Assembly: GCA_903813345.2 (NCBI GenBank)
Contig: CAIIXF020000001.1
Coordinates: forward strand, 5,270,001-5,334,000
Reading direction: 5' to 3'
DNA length: 64,000 nt
Origin: Owenia fusiformis
Lineage: Eukaryota; Annelida; Polychaeta; Sabellida; Oweniidae
Under the pieces are notes generated by a model, which worked only from the letters and a program-made list of their open reading frames with translations, made no database searches and had not been told where the DNA came from. Positions within the stretch are counted from its first letter, which is position 1. Each line of letters opens with the position of its first letter. This document shows, one piece after another, positions 23,601 to 35,238 of this stretch. The position numbers and the translations under genes were made by a program.

Positions 23601-26490
23601 AATAAATGCCAAATAAGAACAAAGAATTAAAAGAATAAAGATATTCTCAAGCTAACAATACAAGCAGCAACCTAGACATCTGTCTGTCTGCACAATAACT
23701 CATATATTAGTGGATAGTTTTGCTTCAAAATTGGTAGAAAGATGTATATTGGTGAATAGTTGTATGCAAAATTTTTTTTTCAAGATGGCTACTGCTTTAG
23801 AAATGGCGGGAATATTTGGCGAAAATCTTTAGTTTTTCATTTTGAACCAAAGATCTCTTCAAAGTATGGCTATATTATACTCAAATTGAAGGAAATATGG
23901 GTTGGATCACAATTATCGTATTGTTTTTCTGATTTGTGCCTCAGAAAATTCAAAATGGCTGCTTAACACAAATCCGCTGTTACTTAGAGATTTTTTTGAA
24001 GTATGTTGACATACTTTATTAGATATAAAATATATTGTTTTTATTATTTGTGGCTTTGAAAAAACGGTGTAAATTCTGATATATCTCTTATGTACTGTAC
24101 TCTTATGTAGTATGTATATATCTACCGATTATATTTCAAGGGAAGAGTAGATGTAAATATTACATTGTGACAAATACAGATTCATTTATGTTAAAGTGTT
24201 CATTGGGATATGCTACTCCGTGGAGTTGATATTCATGTTATATTTTATCACAGGGCCGTAGAGAGAGGGTGTTCGGAGGGTTCGTGCGAACCCCCCAAAT
24301 TTTGAGTTAATTTTTTGCAGTGTATCAGTAATTTATCGTTTTTTGATTACCTTAGATATTCGAGGTACACTATATATATAGATGGAAATGAATGAGATGT
24401 ATACTTTATCCTGAGTAAAATGACTGGTGAGAATACAGAAAAATGATCTATTTTGAGATGGTGATAATAGGTTTGCACTTTTAGGCTGTTCTTATAACAC
24501 ACAGTTAACCCCTTTAAAGGAATAAGTGATTTCTTTTAGACAAAGTGGAAAACAATATTTTTCATGTTATTTTCCCATAGGGAAAACTCATGCGATCCAT
24601 TGCTTTCAGCTAATATCTTTAGAACCCCCGAAGGAATCACTTATTCAAAACACAACACATTGATACAAGAAAAATTAATAAAAAAGCAGGAGTAGAATGG
24701 GTTGAAAATCAGGAAAACATTTCAGAAAAAAACATGTGGGTGGGTTGTTTGAATCTTCCCTATCTCCAAGTCGAAATTATTTTATCATCTCTATGAGTGC
24801 TTTTCCTAGGGATAATGCATTTGCCTTACATATGCACCTGTTAAATCCTCAGAAAATAGCCAAAGTCCAACATTTGACTGTCCAAAATCTCTTTTGGCAA
24901 AGTTTAAGCAAATTTGGCAAAATTTAATCAAATAAGGCAGAGATTAAGCAAATTTGAAAAGGTTTTCACCAAATTCACCATTATTTTGCCAAAAAATTTC
25001 GAACCCCCTCCTGTCAAATCCTAGCTACGCCACTGTATCATAATACGTTATGCTATTACAGGGAATGTAGCAACCCAAGACTGAGAAAGTTTGGAGGCAA
25101 AGCTAAAGAATTCTCACCACGAGCAAGAATTAGAAGTTGGATGGGGTACGTAGACTTATTCTATGTCAAACACTGTACATGTATATTGTTAAAATTCTGA
25201 CCCACTTGAAGTGTTATTTGGCCTCAATCGCAATGTTTGGTAACTTTTTTATGTCCCCACCACATAGTGTGGGGCCATATTGTCAGCCTAGGCGTGTCTG
25301 TGTGCATGTATGTCCTACATCTGTATGCAAATTTTCAGGGACCTACTTCCTGTCGACCATTTTGAAGTCAAATGCTGAAATCCTTGTCTGCAGACTTTAA
25401 GAAAATCGGCTTCTCAGTTACTTTTAAAACTATAACATCTTCTTTAACCTTTAGCATGCTGCCGGCGAGTGGAGTCGCCTGTGCTTTACTATCTCAAGTG
25501 ACTGCCGGAGACTCCGGTCGACACACTGTTTAAACTTTAAAAAACTTTACTTTTTCGTGCATTCTTATTATCCAATAAGATTGCTTGTTTTATTCAGTGC
25601 CATACTTGACTTCTGGGTGACCTAGAAATGGCAATATTTTGAAAAGAAATTGTCTATTTAACAATTTAAATGGCATTTTAGCCGTTTTAAGTAGAGAAAT
25701 CAAACAAAATGGCATCTAAATATGATCATAATAAAAATGTGGAGGATATGGACTGCTATTTTGAGCTCTTGAGGCTTTTGGAAGCTGATAATGGACATCG
25801 AAAATAGAAACTAGAATATTTTCTGAATTGATTTAGTCACTCCAAATTCAGTTTTGGATTCTGACTCGATGTTAAGTCTTCCCAGTGGCGTAGTGGTGGT
25901 TTCCGGAGGAGTATTCATAGTAAAGTATGCACAGTTGGGTTAATTCATTAAAAAAATAATTTTTTGATGACTTGTTTAAGAGAAACGTGTGTTCAAAAAG
26001 TTCACCATATCGATACCCATCCTTTCAAAATGGCAACCATGTTTCATAAAACGTAATCTTTGATAATTTAAATACCAGTCAATGGATTTGGCTCAAATTT
26101 TATATGGCTGCTATTTATCAAAACATGTTTTATTCTGTGGGATTTGCTACTCCGTGGAGTTGTTGTTTTTCTAGTTAACATTAATATACTAGTAGCACAT
26201 AAGAGAACATTATTCTGTATTTTTTCAGTTATGAGCTTCCATTTGACAGACATGACTGGATTGTTGACCGTTGTGGCAAAGATGTGCGATACATTATTGA
26301 CTATTATGATGGTGGGGCAGTAGACACTGACACCAATAGGTTTACGTTACTTGATGTCCGCCCTGCATTAGATTCACCAGGTGCCCTCTGGGATAGAATG
26401 AAAGTAGCATGGATGCGCTGGAAATATAGCAGTGTCGCAGCTGATGACATCGACCCTCACAGTGCCAAACAAAGTGGTGACAAATCTTAA
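20315..26490 (+). CDS. HCCS: HCCS: holocytochrome c-type synthase (cytochrome c heme lyase), whole gene
   Basis: Five exons join to 906 nt (301 residues; human HCCS has 268): 20315-20602, 21468-21618, 22555-22675, 25062-25145, 26229-26490. All introns are GT-AG with matching phases. The family enzyme covalently attaches heme to the CXXCH motif of apocytochrome c in the mitochondrial intermembrane space. Visible landmarks: two Cys-Pro heme motifs SECPMH (Cys56, Cys76) in a divergent N-terminus; [52 protein letters not shown], whose first His (residue 167) corresponds to the heme-ligand His154 of human [39 protein letters not shown]; and [20 protein letters not shown]. The C-terminus is about 20 residues longer than in human. 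The gene is divergent to SKP2. Confidence 0.96.
20640..21115 (+). repeat. Dispersed 'atcccaacgaac' repeat in HCCS intron 1
   Basis: It reads attccattgaacgaaattcggagggatatag, cgtccatctgtacgtccgtcc, then several AAAATGGCCGCCATTTT-type blocks and repeated 'acactttttggtagaagg' phrases. Internal sub-repeats of roughly 120 bp are visible (cgaaaagtagtggagc...gacacttttggtagaagg, twice). The remaining intron 1 has no other feature. Confidence 0.75.
21468..21618 (+). CDS. HCCS: HCCS exon 2
   Basis: Acceptor accttcag|ATGGAACC, reading [20 protein letters not shown] through [18 protein letters not shown], donor AAAG|gtaaga in phase 1. Confidence 0.97.
22555..22675 (+). CDS. HCCS: HCCS exon 3 (heme-ligand histidine)
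   Basis: Acceptor tctacttgaag|GGTGGCG, reading [20 protein letters not shown] then [19 protein letters not shown], donor CAAA|gtatgt in phase 2. Confidence 0.97.
22706..23404. mobile_element. TIR element in HCCS intron 3
   Basis: It starts accaggtttagtatggcaag and ends with the inverse cttgccatactaaatctgg (about 23384-23402). The left 110 bp recurs at about 55510-55618 (catatctttcaccatgagca). It is non-coding and about 700 bp long. Confidence 0.65.
23445..24236 (+). repeat. Dispersed 'atcccaacgaac' repeat in HCCS intron 3
   Basis: It begins attatcccaatgaacaaagt...gtccgtccgtcagtcagttcg and ends gttcattgggatatgctactccgtggagttg, the two characteristic ends of the family, with AAAATGGC blocks between them. 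Confidence 0.75.
24253..25038. mobile_element. Probable transposon with 'ggc(c)gtag' ends adjacent to HCCS exon 4
   Basis: The left end is cagggccgtagagagagg...tcgtgcgaaccccccaaattttg. The right end is ttcgaaccccctcctgtc...tagctacgccactgt, an imperfect inverse. 'tatca' flanks both sides. The insertion stops about 24 bp before the exon 4 acceptor, so the branch-point region of intron 3 may lie in or beside it. Confidence 0.55.
25062..25145 (+). CDS. HCCS: HCCS exon 4
   Basis: Acceptor tgctattacag|GGAATG, reading [20 protein letters not shown] then ARIRSWM, donor ATGGG|gtacgt in phase 2. A transposon-like repeat ends only about 25 bp upstream of this exon. Confidence 0.97.
25249..25345 (+). 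repeat. 'atgtccccaccaca...gtgtgggg' repeat
   Basis: A hairpin-like tatgtccccaccacatagtgtggggccatat is followed by gtgtctgtgtgcatgtatgtc. This layout is common in dispersed repeats of marine invertebrates. It lies in HCCS intron 4. Other intron 4 repeat pieces are a solo TIR (about 25975-26032) and a 'gggatttgctactccgtggag' end (26139-26175). Confidence 0.5.
26229..26490 (+). CDS. HCCS: HCCS exon 5 (C-terminus, stop)
   Basis: Acceptor tattttttcag|TTATGAG, reading [51 protein letters not shown], ending SAKQSGDKS and TAA (26488-26490). Confidence 0.97.
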
Positions 26491-27396
26491 CCATAACTAT
26501 GTGATGACTATTTTACAACTTACATCTAAATGGATAGTATTAAGGAATGAATGTTCAGTTAAAACACCCAAACTGGATACAGTATTATCTAAGTGTAGAC
26601 ACTACTGCACTGATTTAGGAGTTCTGTTGATAGTGTTTGCATAGGAGGTTTGTCTTCAGAAATGTGTTATCACATTAGGGTCGGTCTCAAAAGTGTGACA
26701 ATGCTGCTCATATCACTGGTATTAGATTCACTATTGACAAAAGTCAAAATAGAATATCTTGCTAGGAAGGAGAAAACGTTGTTGACACAAATTTGAAGGT
26801 GCTTTAATGAGGCATGACATGTAAAGTGAAGTGAAATCAGGAATAATGTTTTATTTCTGTAAATATGAAAAAGCATTTAATCCATTCTTTTGGTTGTTTG
26901 TTGAGCAGTCTCTGAGTGTCAGAAAAATATGGTGAACAATATCGCACACTTGACTATTATAAGGGAATAATGTACGATTTCAGTGGCGACGAGTCCATTA
27001 TCCAGAATGGCGATGAAGGTTCTCAGTCAATTTGATAACCCATGCCAGACCATTTCTTTCCTGATATGGTAGCTACATGTAGCTGTTACTATTATATATC
27101 GGGTGTCTCAAAAAATGTACCCAAAAGTAATTCAACAGCACAGATAAACCAATCAATATTTTCAGATCTACTTCAAATGTTCACACATGTTACATGGTAA
27201 GAAGTTGTGGAGCTGATTAACTTATTAGCAGCCATCATGAATTTTGGCAGCCATTTTGGAAGTTTTTAGATAACCCAACTACCAGTGGTATATCAGGAGA
27301 GGAATGGTCTGGAAAGGAATATTGCTTTAAGCAGTAACATGTGATGGGGTTGTTGGAAAAGTCAGTCATACCTGTATTCACATTGTATAAAATAAA
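26491..27396 (+). other. HCCS downstream region / probable 3' UTR
   Basis: AATAAA at 27391-27396 (ttgtataaaataaatg) is a candidate polyadenylation signal about 900 bp after the stop. The mariner terminus at about 27097-27165 would then lie in the 3' UTR. No other gene is visible. Confidence 0.4.
27097..27170. mobile_element. Solo end of a mariner-like element
   Basis: tatcgggtgtctcaaaaaatg, then cagcacagataaaccaatcaatattttcaga. The latter string is the reverse complement of the right end of the relic at 51683-52125, so this is a truncated terminus of the same family. Confidence 0.7.
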
Positions 27397-27465
27397 TGTT
27401 ACACTTATTTATTGATAATTGTTATGAAAAACATGAGCATGTTTATTCTATGATGGATTCGAGTT

Positions 27466-27883
27466 AGGGGAGGCATCAAAAGCTCGATGTTGGATAGAAA
27501 ACTAAATAAATCTAGTTAGGGGGGAGGGGGTTCAAACCCATTTCAGTTTGCTATCCGACAAATTTCAACATTTCAAATTTTTGGCAATTTCAACTCAGAA
27601 TGCCTTGAAACGGTTTAAAAATAAAGATTTTACCTGATGCTTTCTTCGTCAAGATCATTCCATTGGATTATATTCTATCAATAGTTGTAAAAAGCGGCAA
27701 ATTACAATAGAAATTAACAAAAACTAGATCGTGTTTAGCAATAATTTTTCAAATTCTCAAACCGGAAGTAAGCGATCAACTTTCACGGTATTTAGTTTTG
27801 GGGGGGGGAGGGGGGGGGGGTCTGAGTCAAAACTAGATTTATTTAGTTTCCGATCCGACATCGAACTTTTGATGCCTCCCCTT
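27466..27883. mobile_element. MITE with about 55-bp inverted termini
   Basis: aggggaggcatcaaaagctcgatgttgg...ctaaataaatctagtt at the left is mirrored by aactagatttatttag...ccgacatcgaacttttgatgcctcccct at the right. Poly-G tracts sit at the inner edge of each arm. The boundary of the 2.3-kb tandem unit (27694) falls inside this element, so later unit copies carry only its right half. Confidence 0.8.
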
Positions 27884-29998
27884 ATACAATCATGATATTA
27901 GTGCAAGCTAGTTGATAAAATAATGAAATAGAGTGTTTTAATAAAATCAGTATTACCCTTTGGCTTTTCATACTCTCACATCAAAACACATCTAGGTGCT
28001 TACTTATAGGTTTTGATTACACCAGGTTTGTTTCATTGAAATATGTAATGTAAAAAAGAAAGAATCCATACCCATAAGGGTATATTTGGCGAAAATCTTA
28101 AGTAATATTTTTGTTTGAGATTTGGGTAGTATATTCACAACGTCGATCTATTTCACATATGTTCCCAGTTTTTCACTTGACCCTCAGGGGCTGTGTATGG
28201 GGGGGAGGGAAAACAGGAATTTTTGCTAATTTTGAGATCTTTCTGAAGTATAGCTTTATTATACTCAAATGGAAGGCAATTTTGAGTAGATTGCAAAAAT
28301 TGTGTCATTTTTTAATTCAAGTCTCGTAAAATTCGAAATGGCTGCTTAAAATCACGCCCGATGATTGGAAGAAATAAATGGAGGAGGGAGTAGTTGATTA
28401 GTAGTAGCTATGGCAAAGAAAATCAGCTACTCCCCCTCCATTCATTTCTTCCGATCATGTAAATGATATTTCACAATAATTTCCTGATCTCTTCAAGGTA
28501 TGACTATTATCAAGTAACAGGGGTCTACACGACCTGTAATAAATACTTGTAAGTGAAGTTATTATCACAAAACTATTGTCATCGTTAGTTTTGTAAAACA
28601 TGTTACCATATGTTATATAAAAAATAATCAAAACTTATAGAAATTGAATGGAGGGGAAGTGAATGGATCGGGGAGTAATGTGTCTTTAAGACATATGATA
28701 AGAGATGTAACTTGACTTTATTTCCGAAAACTCCATATGTCTCTATTTTTCACTTTTCAGAGTTGTAACATCAAGTTGTTACTGAGTTGCTGAGCTCATT
28801 TTTCAAAAACACAAATTCGCTGAAATTTCTTCCACCATTACTCCCCCACCTCTGTTCACTCCCCCACCTCTGTTCAATTTTAGTTATTTTCAATTATTTT
28901 TTACCTCACGTTTGGAAACTTATTTTAAATAACTGGCAATGACATTAATTTTGTGGTAAAAACGTTGCTTATACAGGGTGGGCAAAAAATGCCACTTTTT
29001 TCAAAATGCTATAACTTTTTTAATTTTTGATACAAAATCATAATTTGCATACCAATTGAAACTTGAGGATGCTATCTAGCCATGGATTATGAATTATGTA
29101 TAAAAGAAAAATGTCACCAGTGTCTCACTTAAAAATGTGGTGTGCCCTGGGAAATAAACATAATTTGCAACATATTCCTGAATTGATACGGCCTGATGAA
29201 CACCTAGCTAAGAGTCCTGATGAAATCCCCAGTGAGTATAGGGTATGGGAAGATCTCCAGGAGATGGTATGAAGGCACCCAATCTAAAAATTGCCTAACT
29301 AAAGCTGGCAATAAAGACAGGTTGAAAGAAACTTTCCAACATTTCACCGATACTGCTATATCAGCAAGGCAACTAAGACTAAAAGCTATCATCAAAGAGG
29401 GTGGCAGACCAATTGAACTCCTCTTTTAGATCAAATATAATTCAAGTTGAAGGGCATTGTTACATTATATTATTACTCAGAACCCCTGGTACTATATAAC
29501 TGCAAAATTTGGGGAATATAGGTTGGAAAATAAAAAAGTTAGTGTCTTGAAAAAAAGTGGCGTTTTTTTGGCCCACCCTGTATATATATTTATTACAGGT
29601 CGTGTAGACAATTGTTGCTTGATTTGCAAGCAAAAACATTGACATTTGCACATTGGTCATGCTGCGCATTTTTTAATAGAATTATTTTAGAAGTCCCATC
29701 AGTTCAAAAAAATTGTAGAAGACCTAACACATTTCCCTGTGTACTGCATCTATTCATTTAGCAATTCAATTGTAAATTTTTTTCTTGAAAAAATAAATCT
29801 AGGAGACATTTTAAGTTCCAATGGGGACATATGGAGCTACAGATACGTATAACGTGCTATATGTGGTTTGGTAACTGAAATCTTAGTTCATAATTGATCC
29901 GAAGATTTGCACATTTTTCAATTGAGTTGTATGGGGCCATTTAATAGTTCAGTTGTCCACAGTGAGTATTATCTATCATTCTTTTATATTAGATATTA
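27694..29998. repeat. Tandem unit copy 1 (2305 bp)
   Basis: First of three head-to-tail, near-identical units starting gcggcaaattacaata. It contains the right half of the MITE at 27466-27883, a hairpin (ggaagaaataaatggagga...ttcatttcttcc, about 28370-28455), a second inverted pair (gaatggaggggaagtgaatgg / gttcactcccccacctctgttc) and the mariner-like MITE 28972-29582. No gene is recognised. Copy 1 alone has 'acaatagaaatt' at the left edge. Confidence 0.95.
28972..29582. mobile_element. Mariner-like MITE in tandem copy 1 (611 bp)
   Basis: The termini are tacagggtgggcaaaaaa...gccactttttt and the inverse aaaaaagtggcgtttttttggcccaccctgta, flanked by TA on both sides, as expected for Tc1/mariner insertion. 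Inside are two short plus-strand ORFs: about 44 residues beginning MWCALGNKHNLQHIPELIRP, stopping at ATGGTATGA near 29270, and a second at 29220-29429 (69 residues, other frame). They could be a remnant or captured coding fragment, but I cannot name a family. Confidence 0.85.
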
Positions 29999-32300
29999 GC
30001 GGCAAATTACAATAGGAATTAACAAAAACTAGATCGTGTTTAGCAATAATTTTTCAAATTCTCAAACCGGAAGTAAGCGATCAACTTTCACGGTATTTAG
30101 TTTTGGGGGGGAGGGGGGGGGTCTGAGTCAAAACTAGATTTATTTAGTTTCCGATCCGACATCGAACTTTTGATGCCTCCCCTTATACAATCATGATATT
30201 AGTGCAAGCTAGTTGATAAAATAATGAAATAGAGTGTTTTAATAAAATCAGTATTACCCTTTGGCTTTTCATACTCTCACATCAAAACACATCTAGGTGC
30301 TTACTTATAGGTTTTGATTACACCAGGTTTGTTTCATTGAAATATGTAATGTAAAAAAGAAAGAATCCATACCCATAAGGGTATATTTGGCGAAAATCTT
30401 AAGTAATATTTTTGTTTGAGATTTGGGTAGTATATTCACAACGTCGATCTATTTCACATATGTTCCCAGTTTTTCACTTGACCCTCAGGGGCTGTGTATG
30501 GGGGGGAGGGAAAACATGAATTTTTGCTAATTTTGAGATCTTTCTGAAGTATAGCTTTATTATACTCAAATGGAAGGCAATTTTGAGTAGATTGCAAAAA
30601 TTGTGTCATTTTTTAATTCAAGTCTCGTAAAATTCGAAATGGCTGCTTAAAATCACGCCCGATGATTGGAAGAAATAAATGGAGGAGGGAGTAGTTGATT
30701 AGTAGTAGCTATGGCAAAGAAAATCAGCTACTCCCCCTCCATTCATTTCTTCCGATCATGTAAATGATATTTCACAATAATTTCCTAATCTCTTCAAGGT
30801 ATGACTATTATCAAGTAACAGGGGTCTACACAACCTGTAATAAATACTTGTAAGTGAAGTTATTATCACAAAACTATTGTCATCGTTAGTTTTGTAAAAC
30901 ATGTTACCATATGTTATATAAAAAATAATCAAAAATTATAGAAATTGAATGGAGGGGAAGTGAATGGATCGGGGAGTAATGTGTCTTTAAGACATATGAT
31001 AAGAGATGTAACCTGACTTTATTTCCGAAAACTCCATATGTCTCTATTTTTCACTTTTCAGAGTTGTAACATCAAGTTGTTACTGAGTTGCTGAGCTCAT
31101 TTTTCAAAAACACAAATTCGCTGAAATTTCTTCCACCATTACTCCCCCACCTCTGTTCACTCCCCCACCTCTGTTCAATTTTAGTTATTTTCAATTATTT
31201 TTTACCTCACGTTTGGAAACTTATTTTAAATAACTGGCAATGACATTAATTTTGTGGTAAAAACGTTGCTTATACAGGGTGGGCAAAAAATGCCACTTTT
31301 TTCAAAATGCTATAACTTTTTTAATTTTTGATACAAAATCTTAATTTGCATACCAATTGAAACTTGAGGATGCTATCTAGCCATGGATTATGAATTATGT
31401 ATAAAAGAAAAATGTCACCAGTGTCTCACTTAAAAATGTGGTGTGCCCTGGGAAATAAACATAATTTGCAACATATTCCTGAATTGATACGGCCTGATGA
31501 ACACCTAGCTAAGAGTCCTGATGAAATCCCCAGTGAGTATAGGGTATGGGAAGATCTCCAGGAGATGGTATGAAGGCACCCAATCTAAAAATTGCCTAAC
31601 TAAAGCTGGCAATAAAGACAGGTTGAAAGAAACTTTCCAACATTTCACCGATACTGCTATATCAGCAAGGCAACTAAGACTAAAAGCTATCATCAAAGAG
31701 GGTGGCAGACCAATTGAACTCCTCGTTTAGATCAAATATAATTCAAGTTGAAGGGCATTGTTACATTATATTATTACTCAGAACCCCTGGTACTATATAA
31801 CTGCAAAATTTGGGGAATATAGGTTGGAAAATAAAAAAGTTAGTGTCTTGAAAAAAAAGTGGCGTTTTTTTGGCCCACCCTGTATATATATTTATTACAG
31901 GTCGTGTAGACAATTGTTGCTTGATTTGCAAGCAAAAACATTGACATTTGCACATTGGTCATGCTGCGCATTTTTTAATAGAATTATTTTAGAAGTCCCA
32001 TCAGTTCAAAAAAATTGTAGAAGACCTAACACATTTCCCTGTGTACTGCATCTATTCATTTAGCAATTCAATTGTAAATTTTTTTCTTGAAAAAATAAAT
32101 CTAGGAGACATTTTAAGTTCCAATGGGGACATATGGAGCTACAGATACGTATAACGTGCTATATGTGGTTTGGTAACTGAAATCTTAGTTCATAATTGAT
32201 CCGAAGATTTGCACATTTTTCAATTGAGTTGTATGGGGCCATTTAATAGTTCAGTTGTCCACAGTGAGTATTATCTATCATTCTTTTATATTAGATATTA
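29999..32300. repeat. Tandem unit copy 2 (2302 bp)
   Basis: Second unit, preceded by the junction tatattagatatta|gcggc. Private changes relative to both other copies include aacatgaatttt (not aacagg), tcctaatctc (not tcctgatctc), cacaacctg (not cacgacctg), ctcctcgttt (not ctcctctttt) and a shorter G tract. These show it is a real separate copy. Confidence 0.95.
31273..31884. mobile_element. Mariner-like MITE in tandem copy 2 (612 bp)
   Basis: Same element as at 28972-29582, with one extra A in the run before gtggcg. It was carried along by the tandem duplication and did not arrive by a separate insertion. Confidence 0.85.
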
Positions 32301-34605
32301 GCGGCAAATTACAATAGGAATTAACAAAAACTAGATCGTGTTTAGCAATAATTTTTCAAATTCTCAAACCGGAAGTAAGCGATCAACTTTCACGGTATTT
32401 AGTTTTTGGGGGGGAGGGGGGGGGGGTCTGAGTCAAAACTAGATTTATTTAGTTTCCGATCCGACATCGAACTTTTGATGCCTCCCCTTATACAATCATG
32501 ATATTAGTGCAAGCTAGTTGATAAAATAATGAAATAGAGTGTTTTAATAAAATCAGTATTACCGTTTGGCTTTTCATACTCTCACATCAAAACACATCTA
32601 GGTGCTTACTTATAGGTTTTGATTACACCAGGTTTGTTTCATTGAAATATGTAATGTAAAAAAGAAAGAATCCATACCCATAAGGGTATATTTGGCGAAA
32701 ATCTTAAGTAATATTTTTGTTTGAGATTTGGGTAGTATATTCACAACGTCGATCTATTTCACATATGTTCCCAGTTTTTCACTTGACCCTCAGGGGCTGT
32801 GTATGGGGGGGGAGGGAAAACAGGAATTTTTGCTAATTTTGAGATCTTTCTGAAGTATAGCTTTATTATACTCAAATGGAAGGCAATTTTGAGTAGATTG
32901 CAAAAATTGTGTCATTTTTTAATTCAAGTCTCGTAAAATTCGAAATGGCTGCTTAAAATCACGCCCGATGATTGGAAGAAATAAATGGAGGAGGGAGTAG
33001 CTGATTAGTAGTAGCTATGGCAAAGAAAATCAGCTACTCCCCCTCCATTCATTTCTTCCGATCATGTAAATGATATTTCACAATAATTTCCTGATCTCTT
33101 CAAGGTATGACTATTATCAAGTAACAGGGGTCTACACGACCTGTAATAAATACTTGTAAGTGAAGTTATTATCACAAAACTATTGTCATCGTTAGTTTTG
33201 TAAAACATGTTACCATATGTTATATAAAAAATAATCAAAAATTATAGAAATTGAATGGAGGGGAAGTGAATGGATAGGGGAGTAATGTGTCTTTAAGACA
33301 TATGATAAGAGATGTAACCTGACTTTATTTCCGAAAACTCCATATGTCTCTATTTTTCACTTTTCAGAGTTGTAACATCAAGTTGTTACTGAGTTGCTGA
33401 GCTCATTTTTCAAAAACACAAATTCGCTGAAATTTCTTCCACCATTACTCCCCCACCTCTGTTCACTCCCCCACCTCTGTTCAATTTTAGTTATTTTCAA
33501 TTATTTTTTACCTCACGTTTGGAAACTTATTTTAAATAACTGGCAATGACATTAATTTTGTGGTAAAAACGTTGCTTATACAGGGTGGGCAAAAAATGCC
33601 ACTTTTTTCAAAATGCTATAACTTTTTTAATTTTTGATACAAAATCATAATTTGCATACCAATTGAAACTTGAGGATGCTATCTAGCCATGGATTATGAA
33701 TTATGTATAAAAGAAAAATGTCACCAGTGTCTCACTTAAAAATGTGGTGTGCCCTGGGAAATAAACATAATTTGCAACATATTCCTGAATTGATACGGCC
33801 TGATGAACACCTAGCTAAGAGTCCTGATGAAATCCCCAGTGAGTATAGGGTATGGGAAGATCTCCAGGAGATGGTATGAAGGCACCCAATCTAAAAATTG
33901 CCTAACTAAAGCTGGCAATAAAGACAGGTTGAAAGAAACTTTCCAACATTTCACCGATACTGCTATATCAGCAAGGCAACTAAGACTAAAAGCTATCATC
34001 AAAGAGGGTGGCAGACCAATTGAACTCCTCTTTTAGATCAAATATAATTCAAGTTGAAGGGCATTGTTACATTATATTATTACTCAGAACCCCTGGTACT
34101 ATATAACTGCAAAATTTGGGGAATATAGGTTGGAAAATAAAAAAGTTAGTGTCTTGAAAAAAAGTGGCGTTTTTTTGGCCCACCCTGTATATATATTTAT
34201 TACAGGTCGTGTAGACAATTGTTGCTTGATTTGCAAGCAAAAACATTGACATTTGCACATTGGTCATGCTGCGCATTTTTTAATAGAATTATTTTAGAAG
34301 TCCCATCAGTTCAAAAAAATTGTAGAAGACCTAACACATTTCCCTGTGTACTGCATCTATTCATTTAGCAATTCAATTGTAAATTTTTTTCTTGAAAAAA
34401 TAAATCTAGGAGACATTTTAAGTTCCAATGGGGACATATGGAGCTACAGATACGTATAACGTGCTATATGTGGTTTGGTAACTGAAATCTTAGTTCATAA
34501 TTGATCCGAAGATTTGCACATTTTTCAATTGAGTTGTATGGGGCCATTTAATAGTTCAGTTGTCCACAGTGAGTATTATCTATCATTCTTTTATATTAGA
34601 TATTA
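32301..34605. repeat. Tandem unit copy 3 (2305 bp)
   Basis: Third unit, ending tatattagatatta|gatagagggtg, the unduplicated right flank. Private changes include gtagctgattag (others gtagttgattag), ggatagggg (others ggatcgggg) and accgtttgg (others accctttgg). Copies 2 and 3 share aaaaattatag and taacctgac against aaaacttatag and taacttgac in copy 1. Confidence 0.95.
33579..34189. mobile_element. Mariner-like MITE in tandem copy 3 (611 bp)
   Basis: Same element as in copies 1 and 2, in the same position of the unit with the same TA flanks. Confidence 0.85.
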
Positions 34606-34670
34606 GATAGAGGGTGCTGACTGTGGAGTTGTCCCATTCTCAAAATTCATTTCGTTCCTTGTGTAAAGGT

Positions 34671-35058
34671 CAGCGTAAAATCGTATCCTCAAGAATTAGC
34701 CCCGGGGACCTTTCAACACTATTATAACACTCATCCTCAAGAATTATCCCCCTGAACTTTTAACACTGTCACTATGTTGGCTATCAATACTGTTTAAATA
34801 CATTAAACATTCCCAAGTCTTGTATTTATCTATGATTAAATTAGTAGAGTGATCTTATAGAATTTATGAGCCCAAATCCAATCAAAAGCAAATAACAAGC
34901 TTTAAAATTGCAAAACACAAATGTGATTTATTAATTTAATGTATAAGTGGTTTATTGAGTATATATAAACATATAATATGATAAATTTCTAGCATCTAGC
35001 ATGTACTTTAGGTAATTATTACTTTCCCGGGATTTGGGCTTGAGGATACGATTTTACT
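34671..35058. mobile_element. Possible short insertion with 18-bp inverted ends upstream of SNRPA1
   Basis: taaaatcgtatcctcaag at about 34675-34692 is matched exactly by cttgaggatacgatttta at about 35039-35056. The segment between is AT-rich and non-coding. It ends about 180 bp before the SNRPA1 start codon, so it borders or forms the promoter. Confidence 0.55.
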
Positions 35059-35238
35059 TACGAATTGCACTGGACGAAAGGCTCGGAGATTGTTGTCCCG
35101 CGTGATCTTGCGAGACCTTGTGACTTCCTGTTTATGCGCATCGTTTGTGCGCAGTCAAAATTTGGCGTGTTTCAAACGTATTTTTTTTGTTCACTAAAAC
35201 ACAAATATCTCTATTTTCGCTGCGTATCTATTTACAAA

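Noticed and set aside
29204-29669. Sets of 60-100-residue ORFs repeated in the three tandem units
   Set aside because: Overlapping frames of the MITE interior. No frame is long enough or recognisable enough to call a gene.
35065-35238. Upstream in-frame extension of SNRPA1 (58 residues from the ATG at 35065)
   Set aside because: The family N-terminus MVKLTPELIQQA starts exactly at 35239, and the extension has no similarity and a hydrophobic, random look.
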